A stretch of DNA of 64,000 bases from Azonexus sp. (lineage in GTDB: Bacteria; Pseudomonadota; Gammaproteobacteria; Burkholderiales; Rhodocyclaceae): positions 62,001-126,000 of the forward strand of contig NZ_JAVBXX010000005.1 of NCBI RefSeq assembly GCF_030824335.1. Direction: 5' to 3'. Shown here one piece after another: positions 49,636 through 61,100 of this stretch (position 1 is its first letter; the number at the start of each line of letters is the position of its first letter). The position numbers and the translations under genes were made by a program. Under the pieces are notes generated by a model. It saw nothing but the letters and a program-made list of their open reading frames with translations. It made no database searches and was not told the DNA's origin.

Positions 49636-51753
49636 CTAGACCGCAAAGCGGCTGACCGTACCCTGCATCCCGGTCGCAGTTTCAAGCAATTGGTGAGCAC
49701 CGTTCGACACATCGGCGGCTACCGCATTGTTCTCATCCGACAAACCGGAAATTCTCTCGACATGGCTGCGGATATTTTCAGTCGCCACCCCCTGTTCGCG
49801 TAGAGCATCGGAAATACTCGCCACGACCGTCACCACCTTGGCCGCGCTATCGCGGATACGCTGGATTGCCACCCCGGCTTCGTTCGCCAGCGCAACGCCC
49901 TGATCGACTTGGCTCACCCCGGCCTCCATGGTCGACACCGCTTCGTTCATGCCGACCTGGATGGCTTGGATCATGCCGGCGATTTCCCGGGTGGCGCTTG
50001 CCGTCCGTTCAGCCAGTTTGCGCACTTCATCGGCCACAACGGCAAAACCACGCCCACTTTCACCCGCACGGGCAGCCTCGATTGCCGCATTCAAGGCAAG
50101 CAGGTTGGTCTGGTCGGCAATCTCCCGAATTACCATGATGACGGAGGAAATACGCTGCGACTCGCCGCCCAGCGCCAGGATCGTATCGGTTGAATGGCGC
50201 ACCGTCCGGGCAATAGCCTCCATACTGCTGACGGCGTTGTGAATTACCGCCGCACCATTTTCACACGTGTTGCCGGAGGCGACCGAAATGGCGTGCGCCT
50301 CGGCAGCGCTATCCACCACTTGAGCCATACTGCTGCTGACCTCTTCAGTCGTGCTCGCCACACCGGCGGTCGATTCGCTCTGCGCCTGCGATGACAGCGC
50401 CACTCGGTCAGCCACCGCAACCATGATCTGCGCGTGCATTGCCACCTGGTCGGCATTGCGCTGTATCTCGGTCAACATGCTGCGAAACATCCCACGCAAA
50501 TGGCTGATCGAAGCCAGCAGGCTGCTGTGGTCAAGCGGATTCACCTCGATACGCAAGGCAAGATTGCCGGAGGCCACGTGCCGGGTGATTTCACAGGCAT
50601 AACGCGGATCGCCCCCAAGCAGACGCTGCAGATTGCGAATCACCATGGTGCCCAGCAGGCTGACCAAGAGCACAATCGCCAAGCCCAGACCACCGAGCAG
50701 CAGGTAGTTCTCTTCGATAATTGCTGCGGCTTGCTTTTCGTCCTCGGCAATCCGTGCATTGGCCATCACCACAACCTGATCGATGACCGCCCGGTGCTCG
50801 GCGTAAAGTGCGGCCAGCTCCGGCAACAGGCGTTCGGCAGCCTCACGGTCGCCGGCCTTCAAGGCAGGAATGAATGCCTGATCGCGGCGTTCAAGAAAGG
50901 CGACGCCCGGCCGGTAGGCATCTTCCACCATCAAGGTTTTCATCACGCCGGGTTCCAGGTCCTTGACCCAGACCTGGTGGCGGACATCAAAATCCTGGCG
51001 CAACTGCGCGCTCTTCTCGAATAGCGCCGGCAAGGCGGCCGGTTCGGCACGCAGCATTTCGAGAACCACCAGATAGGACTCGATCAAATACTCGGGCGGC
51101 GGCAGGATGTCGGCCACCAGATCCTTGCCCTGCACCACGCGTTGATAAATCGGACCATTGACCTGAACCTTGCCGAGGCCGTTATAGACCACCGCACCAG
51201 CCACGGCAAAACCGATCAGAAACGCCGCCATTAACAGGCGAAGCTGGCTGTTGACCGCCATATCGGGAACCCGCCGAAAAAAATTCAGCCGACGCCATGG
51301 CGATGCGCTGACGGCATGCCCACCTTCCAGCCGCACCTTCGCCGTTCCCTGACGAAACTGACGATACAATTCATCCGCTGCCGCAACCTGCTGGCGGCTC
51401 GGCTTGGTCCGCATCGACGTATAACCGACAATCCGGCCGTTGTCGTCAATCGGCGCGACATGAGCATTTACCCAGTAAAAATCGCCGTTCTTGCAGCGAT
51501 TCTTGACAATGCCATTCCACGGTTTGCCCTGACCCAGCGTCGCCCACAAATCGGCAAAAGCCTCAACCGGCATTTCCGGATGGCGCACGATGTTGTGACT
51601 GTGCCCCAGCAACTCATCCTCGGAAAACCCGGAAATGCGAACGAAGTCCTGATTGACATAGGTAATCACCCCTTTCAAATCCGTCTTGGTGACGATGGTG
51701 ACACCCTCGTCCATGACGATTTCGTGGTTGGTGATTGGCAGATTGGTTTTCAT
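49636..51753 (-). CDS. Methyl-accepting chemotaxis protein with N-terminal Aer-type PAS
   Basis: This 705-residue protein has a PAS domain at about residues 10-125 ([29 protein letters not shown]), helices near 169-190 and 348-372 enclosing a periplasmic helical region, HAMP (about 375-430) and a signalling domain with the conserved tip [19 protein letters not shown]. It is an aerotaxis or energy-taxis type receptor. The start at 51753 (MKTNLP) has GGAGT upstream; the longer frame to 51879 is not MCP-like. It ends in FAV without a CheR/CheB-binding pentapeptide. Confidence 0.9.
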   Translation of the reverse strand: MKTNLPITNHEIVMDEGVTIVTKTDLKGVITYVNQDFVRISGFSEDELLGHSHNIVRHPEMPVEAFADLWATLGQGKPWNGIVKNRCKNGDFYWVNAHVAPIDDNGRIVGYTSMRTKPSRQQVAAADELYRQFRQGTAKVRLEGGHAVSASPWRRLNFFRRVPDMAVNSQLRLLMAAFLIGFAVAGAVVYNGLGKVQVNGPIYQRVVQGKDLVADILPPPEYLIESYLVVLEMLRAEPAALPALFEKSAQLRQDFDVRHQVWVKDLEPGVMKTLMVEDAYRPGVAFLERRDQAFIPALKAGDREAAERLLPELAALYAEHRAVIDQVVVMANARIAEDEKQAAAIIEENYLLLGGLGLAIVLLVSLLGTMVIRNLQRLLGGDPRYACEITRHVASGNLALRIEVNPLDHSSLLASISHLRGMFRSMLTEIQRNADQVAMHAQIMVAVADRVALSSQAQSESTAGVASTTEEVSSSMAQVVDSAAEAHAISVASGNTCENGAAVIHNAVSSMEAIARTVRHSTDTILALGGESQRISSVIMVIREIADQTNLLALNAAIEAARAGESGRGFAVVADEVRKLAERTASATREIAGMIQAIQVGMNEAVSTMEAGVSQVDQGVALANEAGVAIQRIRDSAAKVVTVVASISDALREQGVATENIRSHVERISGLSDENNAVAADVSNGAHQLLETATGMQGTVSRFAV

Positions 51754-52041
51754 GATTCCGGTTACTCCCTTTGCCCTCAGGCAGATCGGCAGGCAGACCC
51801 TCCCGACCTCCATGAACAAGCTTGATAGCGTCAGCGAAAGGACAACCAAGCAGGAAACGCGCCCATCATAAAAACACATGCCAATCGGTTTTTAATCGAA
51901 GAAACCCCTTTTAAAACAATGAAAAAAAAGAAAGCGCTCAAACCCCAACAAAAAACACCGGCGCCAGAAATACCACCCTCATGTCGGCTATGCGACAGGG
52001 CAGAAAGGACCAACAATGCGCGCGGCGGCAAATCGCCCGGA

Positions 52042-52752
52042 TCAGGTCAAATGCCGACAAGCCTCGCGCACACTAAGCTTGGACAAAACCGCCCGCTGCG
52101 CATCGACAAAAGCCCGCACAAAATCGGGGTTCCAGCGGGCGTAATCGCGCAGCGCCCAACCAATCGCCTTGCGGATGAAAAACTCCCGCTCGCCAGCCAG
52201 CTGCAACGCATGACGCGCCAGCCTGACTTCGTCCGTTTCCAGTCGCCAACCCAGTTGATGCAGCATCGCCGCCCGGCGCACCCAAAAATCGGCATCGGCT
52301 ATCCACGCATCCATCACCGCTGACGCCGCCGGATCACGCTTCACCGCGACACGCAGCAGCGCGCCAATGACCGCGCTCAAACCATCCACCGTCTCCCACC
52401 ACGGATCCCGCTGCAGCAGTTCGCGCAACTCGGGCAGATGCGCGACATCCAGCATGCGGACATGCCGACGCAGCAAGTCGATGGCCGTATAGCGAAACTC
52501 CCGCTCGGACTTCGCCCACAACAAACGCGCCACAGCCAACAAGACCCCGGCATCGGTCGGCGGCGGGCGTATCAACCCCAACACTGCAGCCCGACGCACC
52601 GGCGCCGGCAAACCGAGAAAATCGAAACGGTTCAACAGATAAGCCTTCATCTGCACCGCCCGTCCGGCATCGGCAAGCGGACGCAGAGCGGCCTCAATCG
52701 CCGCGACGCGGGCTTCGGGCAACAAATCTGGAGACGACGCTATCCGGATCAC
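52042..52752 (-). CDS. DNA alkylation repair protein, AlkD-like
   Basis: This 236-residue all-helical HEAT-like repeat protein matches the AlkD family. The signature RDPWWETVDGLSAVIG near residues 114-129 includes the conserved tryptophans and the catalytic-type aspartate, and DFWVRRAAMLHQLGW near 151-165 carries the conserved arginine. AlkD removes bulky cationic alkylated purines without base flipping. The start is a GTG at 52752 with a strong AAGGAGGG 6 nt upstream. Confidence 0.88.
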   Translation of the reverse strand: MIRIASSPDLLPEARVAAIEAALRPLADAGRAVQMKAYLLNRFDFLGLPAPVRRAAVLGLIRPPPTDAGVLLAVARLLWAKSEREFRYTAIDLLRRHVRMLDVAHLPELRELLQRDPWWETVDGLSAVIGALLRVAVKRDPAASAVMDAWIADADFWVRRAAMLHQLGWRLETDEVRLARHALQLAGEREFFIRKAIGWALRDYARWNPDFVRAFVDAQRAVLSKLSVREACRHLT

Positions 52753-52852
52753 AAGCAGCCCTCCTTGAGCGCTTCATTAAGTTTGCTGGCGCAGGCCACG
52801 ACAAGCGCAGCCTGCATCGCACGCATTCTCGATGATAAAACTGCCCAAATAT

Positions 52853-52866
52853 TGCGGTCGACCGCA
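52853..52866. repeat. Copy of the TGCGGTCGACCGCA palindrome, intergenic
   Basis: A perfect 14-bp copy lies in the gap between the AlkD-like and TerB-like genes. A partial copy (TTGCGGTCGACC) is at 53867-53878. Confidence 0.8.
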
Positions 52867-52904
52867 GAAATTGGTGGTTTTCTGATGACGAAATGATTCG
52901 CTGC

Positions 52905-53375
52905 TTACGAGCACGCTTCAGCAACCAATTTGCGCACTTGGGGCGGTAGGCCAGCAAGATACGATTGCTTTGGTTGCGTCAAATTCTGCTGCCTGATCCC
53001 CCAATGCTTCATCGCCCGCGAAGTAAGTTGTGCTTCGCCTTGGCTAACGTTGCGGTCAGCGTGCACGATGTCGAAAATCGTACGCAACAGGGCTTGCCGA
53101 ACATTGCGCTGGCGAATCTCGTTGAGCATCGCTTCAATTGCGGGGTGTTCGAGATCAAGTTGTCCATTCCGGTGGCGTAACCCGCTTTGATCGATGTCTT
53201 CACAAAACTCGCGCATCACTGTGTCGAATGTTTCGCTGGCGATACCGAGGCGATTAACAATATCCTGGCTTTCCAGACACTCGATTTCCGATTTATCGAG
53301 GCCACCATCCGCCAAGAGCGTCAGGGCAATAATCCGGGATTTGGCTTGAGGGCTATCAATCGGGTAGGTACGCAT
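52905..53375 (-). CDS. TerB-like domain protein
   Basis: This 156-residue helical protein resembles the TerB/DjlA-N fold: two half-repeats with acidic loops, IALTLLADGGLDKSEIECLES near residues 16-36 and TIFDIVHADRNVSQGEAQL near 104-122, each ending in a D.G/D.N..E pattern that binds metal in TerB. The role is unknown and there are no other tellurite genes nearby. The ATG at 53375 sits 8 nt after GGAG; the one at 53381 is only 2 nt away. Confidence 0.7.
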   Translation of the reverse strand: MRTYPIDSPQAKSRIIALTLLADGGLDKSEIECLESQDIVNRLGIASETFDTVMREFCEDIDQSGLRHRNGQLDLEHPAIEAMLNEIRQRNVRQALLRTIFDIVHADRNVSQGEAQLTSRAMKHWGIRQQNLTQPKQSYLAGLPPQVRKLVAEACS

Positions 53376-54053
53376 TCGCATTTCTCCTTGAGGGGCTATC
53401 CATAATCAATGTCTGTCCGGGACTTCCGGATGGGCAAACTGTATCCACGACTTGCCGACAAACACAGTTAGAAAATGATGATGAACACTTCGAGAAAAAC
53501 ATAAAACCATTACGAAACAATCCCGTTTTTACGGACAGTAAAATGCTCGTTTCAAATGCGGCGCGTTGAACTCGATCTCTTCTGGCATCAGATAGCCAAG
53601 AGGGGCCTTGGCCGACGTGCACCGGGTAGCCGTCTGGCAGGTTTGACATTCTTTCTGGCGACAAACTATAGTCCGCCCATGGCTTTGACCTCGCTCTCCG
53701 CCCCGACTGTATTCGCGCCCCATGCGGCTGCGATGGTGGATGGTGCAGCCTTGCTTCGCCCGGAACGCTCAGGAATCTGCTCAATCGCCGCAGATTCCTA
53801 GGCCCGGCGATACGCTTTTCCCTTCATAGCACAACAAAACCATCGCCGGGCTCAACTGAAGCGAGATTGCGGTCGACCACTAACGCTGCCGCATTTTCGA
53901 ATTCGCCATACCTTCCCTGTTTCACCTCGTAATCGTGCTTGTGCTGCACGCCGCATCCATTCGCCTGATCCTTCAGCGATTGTCAGCGGCTGCCGCGTAA
54001 CCCCTTTCTCGCACCATCCGGTACGGGATAACACTTGCCATCCAGGAGTTTTC
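53376..54053. other. 678-bp region without a convincing gene; three inverted repeats
   Basis: Three inverted repeats follow each other: GGCTGC/GCAGCC (53726-53750), AGGAATCTGC/GCAGATTCCT (53771-53799, perfect 10-bp arms, 9-nt loop) and GCCCGGCGAT/ATCGCCGGGC (53802-53851, perfect 10-bp arms, 30-nt loop). Open frames on the minus strand (up to 142 codons) show no recognisable protein or ribosome site. The density of perfect arms suggests a structured RNA or a mobile-element remnant. A partial TGCGGTCGACC motif lies at 53867-53878. Confidence 0.5.
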
Positions 54054-54227
54054 ATGAACATCCACAAACACAGCCTCTGGCCGCCACCAGGAACCTCCGA
54101 TCTTGACAGTCCGGCAAATGCTGCCCGGCACGGCGCACTACTGCAGCAGTCGGTATGTGCCGCTCTGATCGTCCGGGTTGTCTACTCGCCAGGCGATTCC
54201 GTCTCCCGTCATCAATCTGTCAGATAA
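54054..54227 (+). CDS. Small 57-residue ORF ahead of the beta-solenoid gene
   Basis: An ATG at 54054 with AGGAG 6 nt upstream opens 57 codons (MNIHKHSLWPPPGTSD...) ending in TAA at 54225-54227. The next gene starts 10 nt later. The product is small and basic, with no signal peptide or known motif; it could be a real small protein or a translated leader. Support is the ribosome site and the operon-like spacing. Confidence 0.5.
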   Translation: MNIHKHSLWPPPGTSDLDSPANAARHGALLQQSVCAALIVRVVYSPGDSVSRHQSVR

Positions 54228-54237
54228 GGGGGCGGCG

Positions 54238-55110
54238 ATGGATATCTCGCGTCAATTCGTCCGGCAGAAAAACCCCTGTGCCGATGGTTTCCGCTGGTTC
54301 ATGCGCCATTTTCAGGAAGGCTCGGATTACCAGCCCCTGCTCGATGCGCTCGTGGCAGCCGGGCGGGTTTCCGATGCCTGTTGGCTGATGGATCAATTCG
54401 GACCGACCAAGACTGTCCTTGAAGTGGATGCACTGGAGGCGGACGCTTTCGTGTTCGCCGGCAGTCTCCATGTTCGCGGCCAGATCGACGTAGACACCGT
54501 ACTGCGCATCGGCGGCAGTTTGCGGGCAGCGTCCGGCATTCGGGTCGGGCGCAGCCTGCAGGTCGGTGAAGACCTGTGGGCATCTGGAAATATCCGCTCG
54601 CTGGGCTACCTGCAAGTGGGCGGGGATGTGCGTGCCGACTGGAATCTGCAGGTGGACGAGCACCTGAACTGCGGTGGCGACCTGCGCGTCGGCTGGGATG
54701 TCGAAGTCGGCACGGATTGCAAGATTGCTGGCACGGCGACAGTAGGCGGCGATGTCGCCGTCGGCGCCGCCCTGAAGTGTCTGAGCAATCTCCGCGCCCG
54801 GGGCGCACTGAAGGTCGGTGGCAGCGCCTGGTCGGCGCAGGGCATCGAAGTGAATCAGGGGATCGATGTCACGGACCATCTGGAAGCGTGCTGGGGGATC
54901 GTGTCCGGCAAATCCATCGTCGCCGGCGGGGCCATCAAGGCGGGCGAAAGCCTTGCGGCAGAGGAGATCATCCAGGCCGGGTCAGGCTACGGCATCTATG
55001 CCGGCCTCAACGTACCGATGGCAGTGTGGGAAGCCAGCGCCTGGGTACGTGCGCGAGAACTGCCGAAACGGCTATTCAGCGGCCATTGGCATCCGCCGCT
55101 CACGTCCTGA
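54238..55110 (+). CDS. Beta-solenoid repeat protein with a short N-terminal helical domain, function unknown
   Basis: This 290-residue protein begins with a domain of about 60 residues (NPCADGFRWFMRHFQEG... ACWLMDQFGPT), followed from about residue 65 to 265 by regularly spaced short strands of the form L-x-V-G-G-D-L/V (RIGGSLRAASGIRVGRSLQVGEDL). This indicates a right-handed beta-helix, somewhat like bactofilins but longer. There is no signal peptide. The ribosome site AAGGGGGCGG precedes the ATG at 54238. It is 46 nt upstream of the GNAT-Rnk gene, so the two may act together. Confidence 0.7.
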   Translation: MDISRQFVRQKNPCADGFRWFMRHFQEGSDYQPLLDALVAAGRVSDACWLMDQFGPTKTVLEVDALEADAFVFAGSLHVRGQIDVDTVLRIGGSLRAASGIRVGRSLQVGEDLWASGNIRSLGYLQVGGDVRADWNLQVDEHLNCGGDLRVGWDVEVGTDCKIAGTATVGGDVAVGAALKCLSNLRARGALKVGGSAWSAQGIEVNQGIDVTDHLEACWGIVSGKSIVAGGAIKAGESLAAEEIIQAGSGYGIYAGLNVPMAVWEASAWVRARELPKRLFSGHWHPPLTS

Positions 55111-55156
55111 GCGACGCGGCTTTTCTGTTCCCATACGCTTGTAAAACGAGGTCAAG

Positions 55157-56068
55157 ATGAACACGCCTTTCATTTCCCTGTGCCCCGAGATCACTCGGGC
55201 AAACGCGCTGACGCTGATCGACTGGTTGGAGGATGAGGAGATCACCCGCTACCTGAGCGATTCGCGCCACGTTTCCCGCTCGATCGAGCAGGTTATCAGT
55301 CGGGTCCAGTTACCGATCCTGACCCATCTGTTCAACCAAGGCGGCCGGTTCTTCATGGCTCATGACCAGTACGACGTGCCGGTGGGCTTCGTGCGCCTCG
55401 TCAAGGCGGGCCCGAACTGCGAAATGGTCCTGATCATCGGCGACCGCGACAACTGGGGCCGCAAGCTCGGCGCCAGCGCCATCCGCGAAGGCATGAAGCT
55501 CGCCTTCTTCGAGATGCGGGCCGAGAAGCTAATCGCCAAAATCCATCCAGACAACGTGCGATCGCTGAGCGCTTTCCTGCATAGCGGATTCTTGCTGGAG
55601 AGCGAAACGCCAGCGACGAAGTCTCTGGTCATGAACTCGGCGCGCTATCTCCGGCTCTTGCGCGAACGCCCGGCGGTTCACGCCGCCGACATCTACATCA
55701 CCGAAATCGACAAGGCACGGTTGAGAAATCTGGTCGACCTCGAACTGGGCGCGGATATTTTCGAACTGGAGCACGAGATCGAGCGCGCCATCGTCGTCGA
55801 TCCAAGAGAGGTGGCGGAGGATGTCGTCACGATGAACTCCAGGACCTTGCTGCAGGTGGACGACGAGGAAGTGGAGGTTGCACTGGTTTACCCGGAGGAT
55901 GCAGACGACCGCAGCGGGAAACTATCGGTTAGCTCCGGCATCGGCACCGCCATCCTGGGCTACAAGGAGGGCGATGCCTTCAACTGGCGAATGCCGAACA
56001 AAACCTGCCATATCCGGATCGGGAAAGTGCTTTATCAGCCGGAAGCCGCAGGCGATTTCCACCTATAG
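55157..56068 (+). CDS. GNAT N-acetyltransferase fused to a Rnk/GreA-like C-terminal domain
   Basis: This 303-residue protein has two parts. Residues about 1-170 are GNAT-like (RFFMAHDQYDVPVGFVRLV; IGDRDNWGRKLGASAIREGMKLAFF with the acetyl-CoA loop; HPDNVRSLSAFLHSGF). Residues about 173-303 match the Rnk nucleoside-diphosphate-kinase regulator/GreA-GreB C-terminal fold (YITEIDKARLRNLVD, DVVTMNSR, ALVYPEDADDRSGKLSV, GTAILGYKEGDAFNW, VLYQPEAAGDF). Rnk binds RNA polymerase near the secondary channel. The combination is unusual and its job unknown. GAGG precedes the ATG. Confidence 0.8.
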   Translation: MNTPFISLCPEITRANALTLIDWLEDEEITRYLSDSRHVSRSIEQVISRVQLPILTHLFNQGGRFFMAHDQYDVPVGFVRLVKAGPNCEMVLIIGDRDNWGRKLGASAIREGMKLAFFEMRAEKLIAKIHPDNVRSLSAFLHSGFLLESETPATKSLVMNSARYLRLLRERPAVHAADIYITEIDKARLRNLVDLELGADIFELEHEIERAIVVDPREVAEDVVTMNSRTLLQVDDEEVEVALVYPEDADDRSGKLSVSSGIGTAILGYKEGDAFNWRMPNKTCHIRIGKVLYQPEAAGDFHL

Positions 56069-56136
56069 CGCTACCCGCTGCGGAACCGCCACAGATAACA
56101 CTTCTCCGACACAACCGCCCCCATTTCCCGTAAATA

Positions 56137-57210
<1,074 letters not shown>

Positions 57211-57323
57211 CTACGAAAACCCGTTGCGACAAGGACATATAGTAGCCATCTGCAGCGCAGATATTGATCCGCTGGAACTCTGCCAAGCAAATCGGTCAAA
57301 CGAGATTTAACCAAGGAGACCCC

Positions 57324-57869
57324 ATGAGCACTTCCCTCTACGACATTCCCCTGAAAGCCATCGACGGCGCACCGACCAGCCTGCGCGAGCATGCCGGCGA
57401 CGTCCTGCTGATCGTCAATGTCGCATCCAAATGTGGCCTGACGCCGCAGTACGCCGGGCTGGAAAAGCTGCACGAAACCTACAGCGAACGCGGTTTTGCC
57501 GTGCTTGGCTTTCCCGCCAACGATTTCGCCGGTCAGGAACCGGGCAGCGATGCCGAGATTCAGGAGTTCTGCACGCTGACCTATGGCGTCCGCTTCCCGC
57601 TCTACAGCAAGATCGCCGTCACCGGCGCCGACAAGCACCCGCTCTACGCCCAGTTGATCGCCGCCCAGCCGCAGACCGAAGACCGCGCCGGCATGGAAAC
57701 CGCGCTACGCGGCTACAAGATCGAGCCGACCTCGGCACCGGAAGTGCTGTGGAATTTCGAAAAATTCCTCGTCGACCGCAACGGCCAGGTCATCCGCCGC
57801 TTCGCCCCGGACACCCTGCCCGATGCCGGCAAGGTGGTCGAGGCCATTGAGGCAGCGCTAAGCCACTAA
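57324..57869 (+). CDS. Glutathione peroxidase (cysteine type)
   Basis: This 181-residue thioredoxin-fold peroxidase has the peroxidatic cysteine in NVASKCGLTPQY near residues 33-44, the GFPANDFAGQEPGSDAEIQEFC stretch near 68-89 (family GFPCNQF..QEPG; here Ala replaces Cys) and the WNFEKFLVDRNG motif near 146-157. It reduces peroxides with glutathione or thioredoxin. The start at 57324 has AAGGAG. A strong hairpin terminator lies 100 nt after the stop. Confidence 0.92.
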   Translation: MSTSLYDIPLKAIDGAPTSLREHAGDVLLIVNVASKCGLTPQYAGLEKLHETYSERGFAVLGFPANDFAGQEPGSDAEIQEFCTLTYGVRFPLYSKIAVTGADKHPLYAQLIAAQPQTEDRAGMETALRGYKIEPTSAPEVLWNFEKFLVDRNGQVIRRFAPDTLPDAGKVVEAIEAALSH

Positions 57870-57972
57870 GAACAGCCGCCTCAATCCGACGCTAAGCATA
57901 GGGCAAGACGGCAGTTGCTTCAGCGAAATCTTTGAGGCACCACATCTATCAAAATGACAAACAGGTCATCCG

Positions 57973-58007
57973 GCATAAGCAATTCGTGAATTGCTTATGC
58001 CTTTTTC
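57973..58007 (+). terminator. Rho-independent terminator between the peroxidase and RTX genes
   Basis: Perfect 14-nt arms (57973-57986 and 57989-58002, GGCATAAGCAATTC and its complement) with a 2-nt centre are followed by T5. The innermost pairs must open to form the loop. It is about 100 nt past the peroxidase stop. Confidence 0.85.
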
Positions 58008-58140
58008 GCACCTAGAAATATTGGCTTATTGCATTGTTGCTTTCTAACAAATTGGTTAAAGTTTTCTGCATATTTGGAAGATGCAATCTGCCGTTTTCCA
58101 AGCCATATCCACAGCAAGACAACTCAAAGGAAGGCAACTA

Positions 58141-61100
58141 ATGACAACGGAAAGCCACAGCCAGATTCTTCAGGAAATGTTCATCCTGGCCACGGGTACT
58201 GCCGCCCCAAAAGAAGGGATGAATTCCCTGAAAACTCTGCTTGGTGCCGATGGGAACCGGGCTCAACTGGACCAGCTTATCGATTCCGTTGTCAACACGG
58301 CTGCCAATCAAATCGGCGTCGGCGGTGTGATCAGAACCATTGCCAAAAATGGTTTGGGTCTTACATTTACCGACGAGCAGGGCGTTCAGATTGCTCAAAC
58401 CCTCCAAGCCAACGGCTATACATCCTGGTCCAAGTTGTTCAACGGATTGGTCGATCTTCAGGAGGGCGTCGGCAACACTCTGACAAATCGCGCTACTGCC
58501 GCCAACAGTTTTCTGGAAAGTCTGGAAACAGCTGGCAAAGCAAGTTATTTCACCGGCAGTGTGGTCAATGACTCTGTTTCGGCATTGCTGCAGAATATCG
58601 GTGAAAGCACGGTCAGCCTGAACAATGGCAAGGATGGTTTCGACGCACTGCTAAGCAAACTCGGGGCTAACGGTGTCACCGGTTCTGCGATAGATGGCTA
58701 CGTCAGTGGTGCAACCGTATTTGCCGATGCGAACGGCAATGGCGTTCAGGATAGCGGGGAGTGGTCATCGACCACGGATGCCAACGGCAATTACGTACTT
58801 CCCCAGAATGGCGCAAACGGGACAATCATTGCGCATGGCGGGGTCGACATCATGACCGGCAAACCCTTTCTGGGCGTATTGAGCGCACCAGCCGGCAGCA
58901 CCGTCGTTTCCCCCCTGACCACCATGCTGCAAACGCTACTGGCCACCAACCAGGCAAGCTCAATCGATCAAGCCACGACAATGCTCCAGAACGCCCTCGG
59001 CCTGCCTGCCACGGTCAACGTTCTGACCTATGACCCACTCACTGTCCTGGCCAACAGTTCGGCGACAATTGTCGCCAAGGAAATGGCGCTGGCCGTGCAG
59101 GCCAAAGCGCTGCAATTGGCCAATGTCATGACCCAGGTCTCTTCCGCCATTGATGCGGCGAGCAGCACAGTCGACCAGCAAAAGGCAGCGCTTGCCGTGA
59201 ATAAGGCACTTGCCGAGGCAATCAAGCAAACAGCACCCAACAGCCAGATTGATCTGACGAGCAACACGCTACTGACCGGCATTATCAAAGCAGCCGCCGG
59301 CACTACAGGCACCACCTCGATCGACCAGTTGGCCAACCAACTCGCCCAGATTACGGGAGCAAACAATGCCGCCGCCGGTACAGCAACGAATATCGTCGAC
59401 CTGGCCAAAGTCGCGGTCATTGCTCAAGGCAGTGCAACCCAGGCAATTATCTCCGGCGCAACAAGCGGCAACCTGACAAATGCCGCCAGCAGCTATTCGG
59501 GCAGTGCCCTGACGGATGCCATAGCGCAAGCCGTACCGGGCAATCTGACCCAGTTGATCTCCCTGGTCCCGCAGCATTCATTTACGGTAAGCAACAACGC
59601 AGGGGTCGTCACCTTTGGTGGCACAGCCACTGGCGACATCACCTTCACAATCAACGGCAGCATCGCCACCTTCTCTCGTGAAGGTGTAACCGCCACGACA
59701 ACAGTCGACTTTTACAGCAACTTTTCCAAGTTTTCCCTCGGTGCCGGTCAGGTATTGGCTGGAACAGCTTTGCAGTTATCCGGCAAGACCGTGGATGGCA
59801 CGGGTCAAGTCCGCATGACGGCAATGACCGATGCCGTGAATTCGGCGACGGGGGTTGCCGATACTTTTGTATTTGGCGCCACGGATACCGGTGCGCGACT
59901 GACCAATTTCAACGGCACTGCCGACAAACTGGACCTGAAAGCCCTCGGCAATGGAAATGGCAACGGGGTCGATCTCCCCTATAACCGCAGCCCGCTGCAC
60001 ACCGGCGATTACGTCTGGTTTGGCAATCCAATTGCCGATTCAACCAGCGAAGAGGTTGTCAGAAGCAGCCTGGCTACACGCGGGCAATGGGGCACCGGAT
60101 GGCCCAACAGCTTTTTTGGCGGTCCAAGTTATACCGATGACTCGCATACCGGCGGCGTTTATGTCTTTTTTTACGACACGAATGGCAAAGCTTCAATCTG
60201 GTTGTGGACAGCAAACAATGCCGGCAATGGCCTGACGGGAGATACCCTCCAGCGGGTTGTAACCGTCGATAGCACCAGCCTCCCGGTACTCCTCAAATCA
60301 GCCCCGATTCTCCAGGTAGCCGTTAAAGCGGGAGACGATCCCTATATTGCAGGCACAGAGGTAACGACAGCCACCGCCCTGACAGTAAACCTCCTGAGCA
60401 GCAGCACCGTCAATACGGTTGTAGTCAGTGGAACGAAGCTGGCAGACAACACCCCGCTCGAGGTCACGACGATCCTTCGCAACGGCAAGTATGAATTTGA
60501 TGCAACCCTGTTCAAGGATGGTTTGCTGACGGTAATCGTGACGGACACTTCCGGCCAAACCCACAGTTCGCATCTGGAACTCGATCGCACAGTACCTCAA
60601 GCGGTCGATACCACAGCCCCGGATGCTGTCGATCTGTCCGCAACGGCCGGCGTGCAGGCCACGGCAAGCACAGCAATGATGTTTTCAGATGCCTACACCG
60701 GCAAGTCAATCGCCTCGGCAATCCAGGCACCAGCAGCAACCGATATTGCCAGCATCAAGCTGGTCATCGCCGGGGCCGGACTGGATGTCGCCGTAGACAA
60801 GCTGTATCTCGATGCCAACCAGGCTTTGAACGCCAATTTTACGGGCAGCAACAAGACCATCAACAGCATCAGCGGCATAAACTACACCTACGATGCAGCC
60901 AGCAAGACATTGCTGCTGACCAAAAACGATGGTTTGGCATTTGCCGCCGCGGACATTGACAACATCATCTCGGGCATCCTGTACAAACCGCAACACAGCA
61001 ACGTGCAAGGCGACCGCACGATCACGATAAGCTACACCGACCTGACCGGCAATATCGGTGCCAGCGCCACTGCGACAGTGACCTACGACACCACGGCACC

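Noticed and set aside
52905..53375. Tellurite resistance operon
   Set aside because: Only one TerB-like protein is present, with no terZABCDEF genes nearby, so a ter operon is not supported.
53356..53784. 142-codon minus-strand frame near the TerB-like gene
   Set aside because: It overlaps the TerB promoter region and the inverted repeats, has no ribosome site, and a second minus-strand frame is equally open over the same DNA. It is left as an unexplained region.
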